A stretch of 64,000 nt of DNA, from contig NZ_WHZV01000004.1 in NCBI RefSeq assembly GCF_010667645.1, positions 1 to 64,000 on the forward strand, read 5' to 3'. Position numbers and translations under genes: made by a program. Of this stretch, positions 20,607 through 28,332 are shown in pieces; positions within the stretch are counted from its first letter, which is position 1, and the number at the start of each line of letters is the position of its first letter. The stretch comes from Bifidobacterium platyrrhinorum. Lineage in GTDB: Bacteria > Actinomycetota > Actinomycetes > Actinomycetales > Bifidobacteriaceae. Below the pieces are notes generated by a model. That model ran no database searches. It saw nothing but the letters and a program-made list of their open reading frames with translations, and had not been told where the DNA came from.

Positions 20607-21173
20607 ATGATGGCGAGGATCGCACGTGAGGTGCGCCAGCTGTATGCGATGTGCGCGACGGCGATCGTGCTCGGACGCGCCGACCTCGACGGTGCCGACG
20701 ACGCCGGCTTCGACCTCGAACTGCCGGTGTTCACCGTCGGCCAGGCGGCCGAAGTCGCCAACATCCACCCCCAGACCCTGCGCCAATACGACCGGGTCGG
20801 CCTCGTCACGCCGCAGCGCACGGAGGGCGGTGCCCGCCGGTACTGCCTGCGTGACATCGACCGTCTCGTGCAGGCGCAACGGCTGAGCCAATCCGAGGGC
20901 ATCAATCTGGCGGGCGTGACCCGCATCCTCACCTTGCAGGAGGAGAACCGCCAGCTGCGCCGTCAGGTGCGCAGGCTGCAATCGGCCGGCGAGGAGAGCG
21001 TGTTCGCCGCCGGGCGCGATGGCGATATCATCGAGATGCAACGCTCCAACAGCGCGCGCATGTGGCGCCGCGCGATCCGCACGCAGACGCGTGAACTGCC
21101 CGGCCGTCCGCACAGGCATGCGGAGTCCGACCCGGACGCCAAATCCGTGGTGCTGTACGGGTTCGGCGCGTAG
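20607..21173 (+). CDS. hspR: Heat-shock repressor HspR (MerR family)
   Basis: A 188-residue MerR-family repressor. The winged HTH spans about residues 41-110 (VFTVGQAAEVANIHPQTLRQYDRVGL), followed by a short coiled coil (LQEENRQLRRQVRRLQ). It should bind the HAIR sites upstream of dnaK together with DnaK as co-repressor; this is known for the family. The N-terminal ~38 residues and the C-terminal ~50 are variable. AGGAGGTG lies just before the paired ATGs (20607, 20610). Confidence 0.95.
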   Translation: MMARIAREVRQLYAMCATAIVLGRADLDGADDAGFDLELPVFTVGQAAEVANIHPQTLRQYDRVGLVTPQRTEGGARRYCLRDIDRLVQAQRLSQSEGINLAGVTRILTLQEENRQLRRQVRRLQSAGEESVFAAGRDGDIIEMQRSNSARMWRRAIRTQTRELPGRPHRHAESDPDAKSVVLYGFGA

Positions 21174-21291
21174 GCGTCCGGTAAGGGCTTGCAAAGGGCG
21201 TAAACGTCCAGGGCGGGGCGGTTCCGACGCGACGTGACCGTGACGGGATGGGCCCTGCTCATCCGTCGTTTCCCCGTCTTTTTCTTTACCG

Positions 21292-21330
21292 ACCGCACAG
21301 CGGGATGCTGAATCCCGATGTGCGGTTTTG
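21292..21330 (+). terminator. Terminator of the dnaK operon
   Basis: ACCGCACA (21292-21299) pairs with TGTGCGGT (21319-21326). A nested CGGGAT/ATCCCG stem extends the hairpin, and TTTTGTT follows. This is a strong intrinsic terminator about 120 bases after hspR. Confidence 0.85.
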
Positions 21331-21456
21331 TTATTATCGCGCACGATTGTGTGATGATTCGTGTCGTGTCTGTCGGGTTGCTTTGGTGAGATTGATACGG
21401 AAAACGCAGGCCGGGTGTGTGGACCGTCCCGGCCGCTGATGACGGACGGAGGAATC

Positions 21457-22128
21457 ATGCTGCTCAAAGCCGTGTTCTGGGATCTCGATGGCACGCTCAT
21501 CGACTCGGAGCCGCTGTGGCACGACGGCGAGATCGAGCTCGCCGAGGCCAACGGAGGCCATTGGACGGAGGACCTCGGCTGGGAGTGCTCCGGCACCCCC
21601 GTGCCCGACGTGGCCCGCAAGATGATCGAACACGGGTGCACGCTGTCCGTGGAGGAGATCGACGTGCAGCTCAAGGCCTACGTGTTCGAACATGAGAAGA
21701 TGCACATGCCGTGGATCGACGGCGTGCTCGACACGCTGCGTTCGCTCAAGGAGGCCGGCGTACCGACCATGCTGGTGAGCACCTCGCCGCGCCCGATCGT
21801 CGAGAACGTGCTCGCCGCCGCCCCCGGACTGTTCTCCGGGTACGTGTGCGGCGACGACGACGCCAAGCACAAGCCGTCCCCCGAACCGTACCTGCTGGCC
21901 GCCTCGAAGCTGGGCATCGCGCCCGAGGACATGGCCAGGTGCGCGGTGTTCGAGGACACCCCCGTCGGCCTCGCCGCCGGAGCCGCGTCCGGGGCAACCG
22001 TCATCGCGCAGACGTGCACGATCCGCACCGACACGTCGAACGGCCCGCAGTTCACCTCCATCGACGGCTATGAGGGCGTCGACGCGGCGGCGATCGACGC
22101 GATCGTGCGTCGCCGCCTCGAGGCGTAG
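21457..22128 (+). CDS. HAD family phosphatase (beta-PGM-like)
   Basis: A 223-residue HAD hydrolase. Motif I is DLDGTLID (residues 9-16), motif II is LVSTSPR, the Lys is in KHKPSPEPYL, and motif IV is VFEDTPVGLAAG. Size and cap type match the beta-phosphoglucomutase/phosphatase subgroup; the lack of other context leaves the substrate open. GGAGG at 21449-21453 favours ATG 21457 over the upstream ATG at 21439. Confidence 0.85.
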   Translation: MLLKAVFWDLDGTLIDSEPLWHDGEIELAEANGGHWTEDLGWECSGTPVPDVARKMIEHGCTLSVEEIDVQLKAYVFEHEKMHMPWIDGVLDTLRSLKEAGVPTMLVSTSPRPIVENVLAAAPGLFSGYVCGDDDAKHKPSPEPYLLAASKLGIAPEDMARCAVFEDTPVGLAAGAASGATVIAQTCTIRTDTSNGPQFTSIDGYEGVDAAAIDAIVRRRLEA

Positions 22129-22303
22129 TCCGCTTGCCGTCGCGGCGCTCTCGGTCCTGCGCGGTGGCGGGGCGCCGCCGTTTCTGAGTGATTTCTTATA
22201 GGGGCTGCTGGTATGGTGATTGACGGTTGATTCGCGGCCGTCAGTCCGACTGCCGGCGGCCCCTTTATGTCTGCAAGAGAACACATAGGAAACACGGAAA
22301 TAC

Positions 22304-23008
22304 ATGGGTTTTGTACATTTCATCATCGAGCTGCTGAAGGATCCGCGCGCGGCCATCGCCGGGTGGATTGCCATGGGCGTCGCGCCCACCCTGGGCTTCA
22401 TCTTCCTCATCGTCTTCATCGAGACCGGCGTCGTCTTCTTCCCGTTCCTGCCCGGTGACTCCCTGCTGTTCGCGGCCGGCGTGTTCGCCGCGCCCGACGC
22501 CGCCACCGGCAAGGTCGCGCTGCCGCTGCACTACCTGCTGCCCGTCGTGTGGTGCGCGCCGATCATCGGCGACCAGTGCAACTACTTCATCGGCCACTTC
22601 TTCGGCCGCCGCATCATCGCCTCCGGCAAGGTCAAGGCCATGACGCCGGAGCGCATCGCCAAGACCGAGGCGATGATCGAGAAGTGGGGTCCGCTCGCCG
22701 TGTTCCTCGGCCGCTTCTTCCCGTTCATCCGTACGTTCATGCCGTTCATCTCCGGCATCTCCGGCATGCGCTGGCGCCGCTTCACGCCGTTCTCCGTGCT
22801 CGGCGGCTTCATCTGGTCGTCCCTGTTCACGCTGCTCGGCTACTTCTTCGGTAACATCCCCGCCGTGCAGAAGCACTTCGAGCTCGTGATCGTGCTCATC
22901 CTCGCCGTCTCCCTGATCCCGACGATCGTCGGCTTGGTCAAAGCGAAGTTCGGCAAGAAGAAGGAGCCCGCCGCACATCACGCGGCCGCCGAGCGCGCCG
23001 AGGACTGA
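22304..23008 (+). CDS. DedA family membrane protein
   Basis: A 234-residue DedA/SNARE-associated membrane protein. These proteins act in envelope lipid recycling (undecaprenyl-phosphate or phospholipid flipping) in characterised relatives. Visible family marks are an acidic E in IVFIETG, FFPFLPGDSLLF, and the F-GRFFPFIRTFMPFISGISGM region, with re-entrant loops and a basic tail. The spacer before it (22129-22303) holds GC-rich dyads that may belong to a leader. Confidence 0.9.
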   Translation: MGFVHFIIELLKDPRAAIAGWIAMGVAPTLGFIFLIVFIETGVVFFPFLPGDSLLFAAGVFAAPDAATGKVALPLHYLLPVVWCAPIIGDQCNYFIGHFFGRRIIASGKVKAMTPERIAKTEAMIEKWGPLAVFLGRFFPFIRTFMPFISGISGMRWRRFTPFSVLGGFIWSSLFTLLGYFFGNIPAVQKHFELVIVLILAVSLIPTIVGLVKAKFGKKKEPAAHHAAAERAED

Positions 23009-23115
23009 ATTGCCGAGAACGCAAGCGACGGCTTCGGTTCCAATGGCCCCGAATCGGGCCCTGAATCCGGCGTCGAAGGCCTGAAACTTCGGTAACGGTT
23101 TGAATGGATGCCGAG

Positions 23116-23147
23116 CGGAGCCCGGCCCCACATGGGGCCGGGCTCCG
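23116..23147 (+). terminator. Terminator after dedA
   Basis: CGGAGCCCGGCCCC-ACAT-GGGGCCGGGCTCCG is a 14-bp perfect stem about 108 bases downstream of the dedA stop. There is no long U-tract. Confidence 0.75.
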
Positions 23148-23264
23148 TCGTATGCGGCCATGGTTGTGCTCGAGGCGGCCATGGGTGCGGCGTGTCGGGT
23201 TGCGAATTCGTGAACGGCGACTAAAGTAGGCTGAGTTGTCCTGCGAAGCAAGACAACAAACCAC

Positions 23265-23337
23265 GGGGCTGTAGCTCAGTTGGTAGAGCGCTTCGTTCGC
23301 ATCGAAGAGGTCGTGGTTTCGATTACCATCAGCTCCA
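23265..23337 (+). tRNA. tRNA-Ala (CGC)
   Basis: Complete cloverleaf. The acceptor GGGGCTG pairs with CAGCTCC (one wobble). The D-arm contains GCTCAGTTGGTAGAGC. The anticodon stem CTTCG/CGAAG encloses TTCGCAT, giving anticodon CGC for GCG alanine codons. The T-loop is TTCGATT. CCA is not encoded. A promoter-like TTGCGA-N16-TAAAGT lies about 35-60 bases upstream. Confidence 0.95.
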
Positions 23338-23339
23338 CA

Positions 23340-23372
23340 AACCCTCCGGATTCCACCCCGGAGGGTTTTTTT
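23340..23372 (+). terminator. tRNA-Ala terminator
   Basis: AACCCTCCGG pairs with CCGGAGGGTT, followed directly by a T-run (TTTTTTATTTT). A textbook intrinsic terminator two bases after the mature tRNA end. Confidence 0.93.
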
Positions 23373-23406
23373 ATTTTCCGCATCGCCGCGCTGCACGGGG
23401 CTATAT

Positions 23407-23640
23407 CTGCGGAGTTTTGGATGTGCGTGTGGAGTTACGGACTGTACGTGCGGAGTGGGGTCTGGTAGACCGGCGGGTCTCGCTGATTGGCCTGTGTGCG
23501 GAATGGCGGAATTCCGCCATTCGCAGTCATTGCACGTGTCCGGATTCGTTGGCTCTTCAGAACCTCACTGCGCATGTACATGGCCCAACTGCACACGTTA
23601 TCCAAAAACCGCGCACATAACCCACAAAACCGCGCGCGTA
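23407..23640. repeat. Long imperfect inverted repeat (MITE-like)
   Basis: About 235 non-coding bases fold on themselves. The left arm (from 23408, GCGGAGTTTTGGAT...CGTGTGGAGTT...GTACGTGCGGAGTGGGGT) matches the reverse complement of the right arm (from 23636 backwards) almost along its whole length. The centre is the perfect 22-bp palindrome GAATGGCGGAATTCCGCCATTC at 23501-23522. Arms differ mainly by substitutions and small indels, as expected of an ageing palindrome. No open frame of note. Confidence 0.75.
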
Positions 23641-23878
23641 TAAGCGGGGCAGTGGATTTCGGCACTTTGATGGGAAAGAGTGTCGGTGTATGCCGGGAAG
23701 AAACGTGGCCTCCGAGGGAAAGGAGGTTCATGTGTTTGAGCTGCATCTTGATCGTTGGATTAGATCGGCCGATTTGCTCATCGGCGGGGCGACATTTATG
23801 TCGTCCCGCCAGCGTTGTGATTATGCGGGCCGTGAGCGGGTGACGAACCGAGCAACTCGGCTCGTCACCCGATAGTGG
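23641..23878. other. Non-coding stretch with two hairpins
   Basis: GGCGGGGCGACAT-TT-ATGTCGTCCCGCC (23783-23810) is a 13-bp stem. A good ribosome binding site (AAAGGAGG, about 23720) precedes an ATG opening a 37-codon frame, and overlapping it is a 61-codon frame (23690-23875). Neither resembles a known protein, so no gene is called. Confidence 0.5.
23837..23871. terminator. Terminator for the OB-fold membrane protein gene
   Basis: CGGGTGACGAACCGAG-CAA-CTCGGCTCGTCACCCG has a stem of 16 bp with one wobble position. It ends 8 bases from the stop codon of the minus-strand gene, so it most likely terminates that gene. Confidence 0.75.
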
Positions 23879-24856
23879 TCATTGGGAGATCTGCATGATT
23901 TTCGCAATCACACTGGGAATGGTGATATTCCCGCCCATGGTGGATTGATATGTGATTGTTCCGGTGGAAGTGCCCCACAATTCGACGATGTCGTCTTTAA
24001 GAAGGCGGTTGTCATTGCCGGAACGTGAGTATACGACGTAGATCACCTTGTCGGAATCCCAAATGCCGTAATCGCCTTGTTGGACGCTTACGCGGTATTG
24101 CACCGCATTCCCGTCTTCGATCACCTGAATAATCTTGCCGCGGAAATGCACTCGTTTGCCCATATTGGCATCAGGATTACGCGCCAGATCGTCAAACGGA
24201 ATATCCTGGGCCGAAGCCTTGAACTCATCATCCGTTTCCTCTACCTGGACGGTGAAACTCGCTTCATGCCCCTGGCATTCGACAGTGAATTCATGACTCT
24301 TGCCCGACTCCAACGTGCCGGGGTTCTTCACCGTGAATTCGGTAGCGGCCCTGCTGCTGCCGTCGCTATAGTGGACCGTCACGTCGATGCCATCCGCAGT
24401 GTCGTTGATTTCCGTGCCGGCGGTTGCGGGACCGGAATACTTGACCGTGATATAGCTGATGGTTTTCATCGCCGGCGTATTGGATTCCTTGGATTTATCC
24501 GACTGTGCACCATCGGTTGTCGAAGAAGTCTCCGATTGGGCCGGAGCTGAGGCGCTCTCACCGCTCGTCGCGGCCACTGAAATGATGATGAGGATGATCA
24601 TTCCCGCCAATATCGCACCGATCGCCCCAACAATAAGTTGCCAAGGCTTGAGCGTTATGGTTTTGCCTTGTTGTGCGGCGCCCTGTTCCATGGGCTGTGT
24701 GTAGTAAGGGGCTGCTACTTGTTGTTGCTGATTGTACTCAGGGGGATTGGGGGGGGCGTATTGGCCGTATTCCGGTTGTGGCCGTCCCTCTTGGCTCGGG
24801 ATCTCCGAGGGCATCTGTGGCGGCGTTCCTTGAGGCTGGTACTGCGGGTCGCCCAT
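23879..24856 (-). CDS. Single-pass membrane protein, Ig-like plus OB-fold
   Basis: A 325-residue protein of unknown function. Residues 1-65 are Pro/Gln/Tyr-rich and cytoplasmic. One membrane helix follows at about 75-97 (LIVGAIGAILAGMIILIIISV), then a Ser/Thr-rich linker. An all-beta extracellular stretch of bacterial-Ig type comes next (about 130-215). The C-terminal segment (about 235-325, GKRVHFRGKIIQVIEDG to GGNITIPSV) resembles OB-fold domains of Gram-positive lipoproteins and phage-linked proteins. The start at 24856 has AAAGGAG upstream. GC content is lower than its neighbours, hinting at acquisition. An envelope sensor or adhesin role is possible but unproven. Confidence 0.7.
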   Translation of the reverse strand: MGDPQYQPQGTPPQMPSEIPSQEGRPQPEYGQYAPPNPPEYNQQQQVAAPYYTQPMEQGAAQQGKTITLKPWQLIVGAIGAILAGMIILIIISVAATSGESASAPAQSETSSTTDGAQSDKSKESNTPAMKTISYITVKYSGPATAGTEINDTADGIDVTVHYSDGSSRAATEFTVKNPGTLESGKSHEFTVECQGHEASFTVQVEETDDEFKASAQDIPFDDLARNPDANMGKRVHFRGKIIQVIEDGNAVQYRVSVQQGDYGIWDSDKVIYVVYSRSGNDNRLLKDDIVELWGTSTGTITYQSTMGGNITIPSVIAKIMQISQ

Positions 24857-25040
24857 GGTCTTCTCCTTTGTGTCATTGGGTGATTTCAGTGTAAACCAGG
24901 CATGGCGGCGGGTCGGTCGAACCCGATCCTCGTGTTGGACGCGTGTTGGGTCGGTGGGTGTGTTCGGCTGTGGGGCCGGTGTGTTTCGGTTGTGGTTCAT
25001 GGACGTTTCCGCATTCGCTTGACGGGGGTTTCGGAAGAAG

Positions 25041-25051
25041 TCCCCCCCCCA
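25041..25051. repeat. Poly-C tract upstream of lipoprotein gene
   Basis: A run of nine C bases lies about 50 bases before the lipoprotein start, in its expected promoter/leader region. Such tracts change length by slippage. Confidence 0.6.
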
Positions 25052-25102
25052 CGACCGATGCTGGTTCCTGACCCGACAGTGTCAGTCAAAGGAGAGATTG
25101 CA

Positions 25103-25768
25103 ATGGGGATGATCAGGAAGACGGCGGCGCTGGCTGCCGGAGCGTGTCTGCTTATCGGGCTTGCCGCCTGTGGCGGCCAGACGTCGGCCGGCGGTACGGG
25201 AAGCGGGCAGGGGACTTCATCGTCGTGCGAGAGCCCCAGCTCGGTGAGTTTCGGAGACGGCATGAGCTTCAAGGAAGCTTGGAAGACCATCGAACTGAAG
25301 TGCCTGTCCAACGGATCCGGCCGGCTCGATGACGGAGGCAAGGTGACGGTGACAATCACCGATACGGCCTTCAAGGGCAAGCAGGCCACCGCGGTGAAAT
25401 TCACGATCAAGAACGATGGTGACAAAGCGTTGTCGGATTCCTCGCCGGAGTATCCGGTGCCCTACATGATGTTCGAAAGCTCCAATGCGAAGAATCTGAA
25501 GCAGCTGCAGGCGGCCGCTTTCTACCAGAGCGAATCGGCGGCCAAATCGTTTGCGGAGAATGGGGATTCCTCGGCCAACTCGGAGGGGAGCGGGGATAAG
25601 ACAATCCCCGCTCACTCCGAAAAGGAGCTGTGGGCGGTGTATTCCAACCACTACATCGATCTGGGCGCCGATTCCGATGAGATCGATCCGGACCAGATCG
25701 CGGGCGTCGATATCGTGGTCGTCGGCGGAAGCACGAGCAACGGCGTGTATAGGACGATCAAGTTCTAG
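25103..25768 (+). CDS. Putative lipoprotein, unknown function
   Basis: A 221-residue secreted lipoprotein. The signal peptide ends with LAAC (residues 19-22), followed by a Gly/Ser/Thr linker. The rest is predicted mostly beta, with a TVTITDTAFKGKQATAVKFTIKNDGD stretch (in two parts) resembling DUF4352/telomeric-repeat-like extracellular beta domains seen in Gram-positive lipoproteins. AAAGGAG precedes the ATG. It is divergent from the OB-fold membrane protein across 246 bases; the two may form an envelope module. No function can be assigned. Confidence 0.7.
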   Translation: MGMIRKTAALAAGACLLIGLAACGGQTSAGGTGSGQGTSSSCESPSSVSFGDGMSFKEAWKTIELKCLSNGSGRLDDGGKVTVTITDTAFKGKQATAVKFTIKNDGDKALSDSSPEYPVPYMMFESSNAKNLKQLQAAAFYQSESAAKSFAENGDSSANSEGSGDKTIPAHSEKELWAVYSNHYIDLGADSDEIDPDQIAGVDIVVVGGSTSNGVYRTIKF

Positions 25769-25788
25769 GTGTTCGAAGCGTCTTCGTC

Positions 25789-25831
25789 TTTGCGGTGTCC
25801 CTCGGCTTTCGGCGTCGGGGGACACCGCAAA
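25789..25831. terminator. Bidirectional-type terminator
   Basis: TTTGCGGTGTCCC (25789-25801) pairs perfectly with GGGACACCGCAAA (25819-25831), with short T/A flanks. It serves the lipoprotein gene and possibly the converging minus-strand operon. Confidence 0.8.
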
Positions 25832-25956
25832 CCCGTATTCACACGAGCGGTGCCGTGCCGGAATCCTCGCGGGCGTTTCGCGAAGCCGCATGCGGGAAAT
25901 CGCGCGGGGAAACCGCGTGCGACGATTTCCGGCGCACAGGCTCCGGCATGCGCCCC

Positions 25957-28332
25957 TTACATCACCTTGGTGCTTTCGAGGTTGCGGATGATCCAGTCGT
26001 TGAGGTGGATCACGGGTTTGCGCAGCACCAGGCCGAGCACGAGCGAGGGCATCAGGAACAGGGCGAGCTTGCCCATCGCCACCCAGTACTCCATGCCGTA
26101 GGCGCCGGCCATGGCCGAATGCATCGCGTCCACCGCGTACGGGAACAGCAGCCAGTGCGAGACCGCCTGGAAGAACGGCGGCAGCGTCTCGACGGGGAAC
26201 GTGCCGCCCGATCCGGCCACCTGCATGACGAGCAGCACCACGGCGATCGCCTTGCCGATGTCGCCGAACGAGACGGTGAGCGTGTACACGATGTTCGAGA
26301 ACACGAGCGCCGCAAGCCAGCCGACCATCATGAACCGGACCGGGTGCTCGCATTGCACGCCCAGATACAGCAGGTCGCCGAGGCATACGAGGGTGCCTTG
26401 CATGAGCGCGAGCGTGCCGAAGATCATGTACCGGCCGAAGTACTCCTGGTGCAGGCGCAGGCCGAACCGGCGCGCGTTGCCCGGCGATTCCGAATGGGGC
26501 TTGCGCAGCACGTCGAGCATCGCGCCCGGCCCGGCGGCCCGTCCGATGATCACCGCGTCGCGCAGCCCCACGTCCTCGCCCAGCGGCAGCACGTTGCCGA
26601 GTCCCAGGATCTTCGCCTTCTCATGGTCCGAGATCGCGACCTTGAGCATCGCGACGAGGATGATCGCGCCCACCCAGATCGCCAGGATCGTGTAGAACGG
26701 CGCCATCGCGGACCCGTAGTTCGCGATCGGGTAGATCGCCTCGCGGTCGACCGATACCGGTGCGGACAGCAGCGTGGCGATGGCGTCCGGGTCGGCGGAC
26801 GTGATCGCGGACAGGTCGACGCCGCTTCCGGAGCCGTCCGCCCCGGAGCCGGAACCGCCGATGCCGCTCACCGCGGCGGTGAACTTCGCGTTGAGGTCGT
26901 CGAGCTTCGTGGCGGATTCGCCCAGCATCCTCGCCGTGTCGTCGAACGTGGAGCGCACGTCGGCCAGGGACGACAAGACGCCGCCGGACAGGCCCCGCAC
27001 GCTCGCCGTGGTGGCGGTCAGCCCGTCGATGACGGTGCCGGCCTGCGAGACCATGTCGTTCATCGACGCGGTGAGCGCGTCGATCTGCGGGCGCAGCGTG
27101 GACCGGTAGGTGGAGGCGGCGTCGTCCAGCGACTTGCGCGCGGCCGCGATCTGCGTTTTGAGCTCCTGACGCGTCGACTCCATATCGGCTGTGCCGTCGG
27201 TCACGCGTTTCGCCGCGTCGCCGAGCGAGGCGGCCGCGTCGCTCAGCTGCCGTTGCACGGTCTGCGCCTGGTCGGCGGCGGTGTTGAGCGCGTCGCGCGC
27301 CGCCTGCGCGGCCGCCCCGTCGCCCGGCACCGAGCCGGCGAGCGAACGCAGCGCGTCGGCGTATTTGCCGTACGCCTCGGCCTGCGCGCCGACTTTCGAC
27401 TGCAGGTCGGTGAGCGTGGCCGCGACCTGCCCGGATTGCGTGTTCACGTCGCCGAACGCCGCGTCGATGTGGCGGTCGACCTGGTCGTAGGCGTCGCCGG
27501 CCTGGCGCAGCGCCCCGTCGACGCCGTCGGCTGCGCCGGACATCGCCTTGGAGAGGCTTTTCGCCCCCTGCCGCCCCTGTTTCAGCGCCTTGCGCGCGGA
27601 TGCCGCGCTGTCGCCGGCCGACCCGAGCAGCCGGTCGGTCGAGGCGATGACGCCGTCGGCCGCGCCGAGCAGGTCCGCGTACGCCGACGCCTGCGCCGAC
27701 GCCCCCTTGAGCTGCGAGGACATCGCCGTGATGTGCTGCGTGGCGTTGTCCATGTACTGCTTCATCTGCAGGCTGTCCGCGTAGGTGGCCACGTTGGAGG
27801 CGAGTCCCAGCGCCACCTGCCCCAGCGTCTTGACGAACGTGCGGTCGATGGTGGTGGCGACCGTGCTCGCGCCCTGGTCGGTGATGTGCGGCGCGATCGG
27901 GTTGATCTTCTCGTTGAGGTAGTAGTCGAGCTTCGCGTGGCGGATCTTGGGGGAGAAGAGCGTCATCATGTCGGCGCTGAAGCTTTTGGGAATGACGAGC
28001 GCCGCGTAGTATGTGCCCGAATGCACGCCGTCGATGGCCTTCTCCTTGTCCACGAACTGCCAGTCGAGCTGGTGGTTGGCGCGCAGCGCGCTCGTCACCG
28101 TCTCGCCCACGTTGACCCTGACGGGCATGAGGTCGGACTTGTATCCGGCGTCCGTGTTGGCCACGGCGACCTTGAGCGCCTTGGTGTTGCCGTACGGGTT
28201 CCAGCTCGCCGCGATGTTGTACCACGCGTACAGGGCCGGCACGATGACCAGGCCCATCGCCACGATGATCGCGATCACGTTGCGCGTGGCCTGCTGCACG
28301 TCGCGTGCGAAGATGCGCCAGATGTTCCTCAT
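25957..28332 (-). CDS. YhgE/Pip family membrane protein (second of pair)
   Basis: A 791-residue protein with YhgE/Pip architecture. The first membrane helix is at about residues 18-40. A very long extracellular, helix-rich region follows (about 40-540; Ala/Asp/Gln repeats typical of coiled coil). Five or six C-terminal helices resemble an ABC-2 permease, with LGVQCEHPVRFMMVGW and a GTFPVETLPPFFQ segment. Relatives include the phage-infection protein Pip and YhgE; type VII-linked paralogues are known. The start codon overlaps the upstream partner's stop (ATGA). No ATPase is nearby. Confidence 0.85.
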   Translation of the reverse strand: MRNIWRIFARDVQQATRNVIAIIVAMGLVIVPALYAWYNIAASWNPYGNTKALKVAVANTDAGYKSDLMPVRVNVGETVTSALRANHQLDWQFVDKEKAIDGVHSGTYYAALVIPKSFSADMMTLFSPKIRHAKLDYYLNEKINPIAPHITDQGASTVATTIDRTFVKTLGQVALGLASNVATYADSLQMKQYMDNATQHITAMSSQLKGASAQASAYADLLGAADGVIASTDRLLGSAGDSAASARKALKQGRQGAKSLSKAMSGAADGVDGALRQAGDAYDQVDRHIDAAFGDVNTQSGQVAATLTDLQSKVGAQAEAYGKYADALRSLAGSVPGDGAAAQAARDALNTAADQAQTVQRQLSDAAASLGDAAKRVTDGTADMESTRQELKTQIAAARKSLDDAASTYRSTLRPQIDALTASMNDMVSQAGTVIDGLTATTASVRGLSGGVLSSLADVRSTFDDTARMLGESATKLDDLNAKFTAAVSGIGGSGSGADGSGSGVDLSAITSADPDAIATLLSAPVSVDREAIYPIANYGSAMAPFYTILAIWVGAIILVAMLKVAISDHEKAKILGLGNVLPLGEDVGLRDAVIIGRAAGPGAMLDVLRKPHSESPGNARRFGLRLHQEYFGRYMIFGTLALMQGTLVCLGDLLYLGVQCEHPVRFMMVGWLAALVFSNIVYTLTVSFGDIGKAIAVVLLVMQVAGSGGTFPVETLPPFFQAVSHWLLFPYAVDAMHSAMAGAYGMEYWVAMGKLALFLMPSLVLGLVLRKPVIHLNDWIIRNLESTKVM

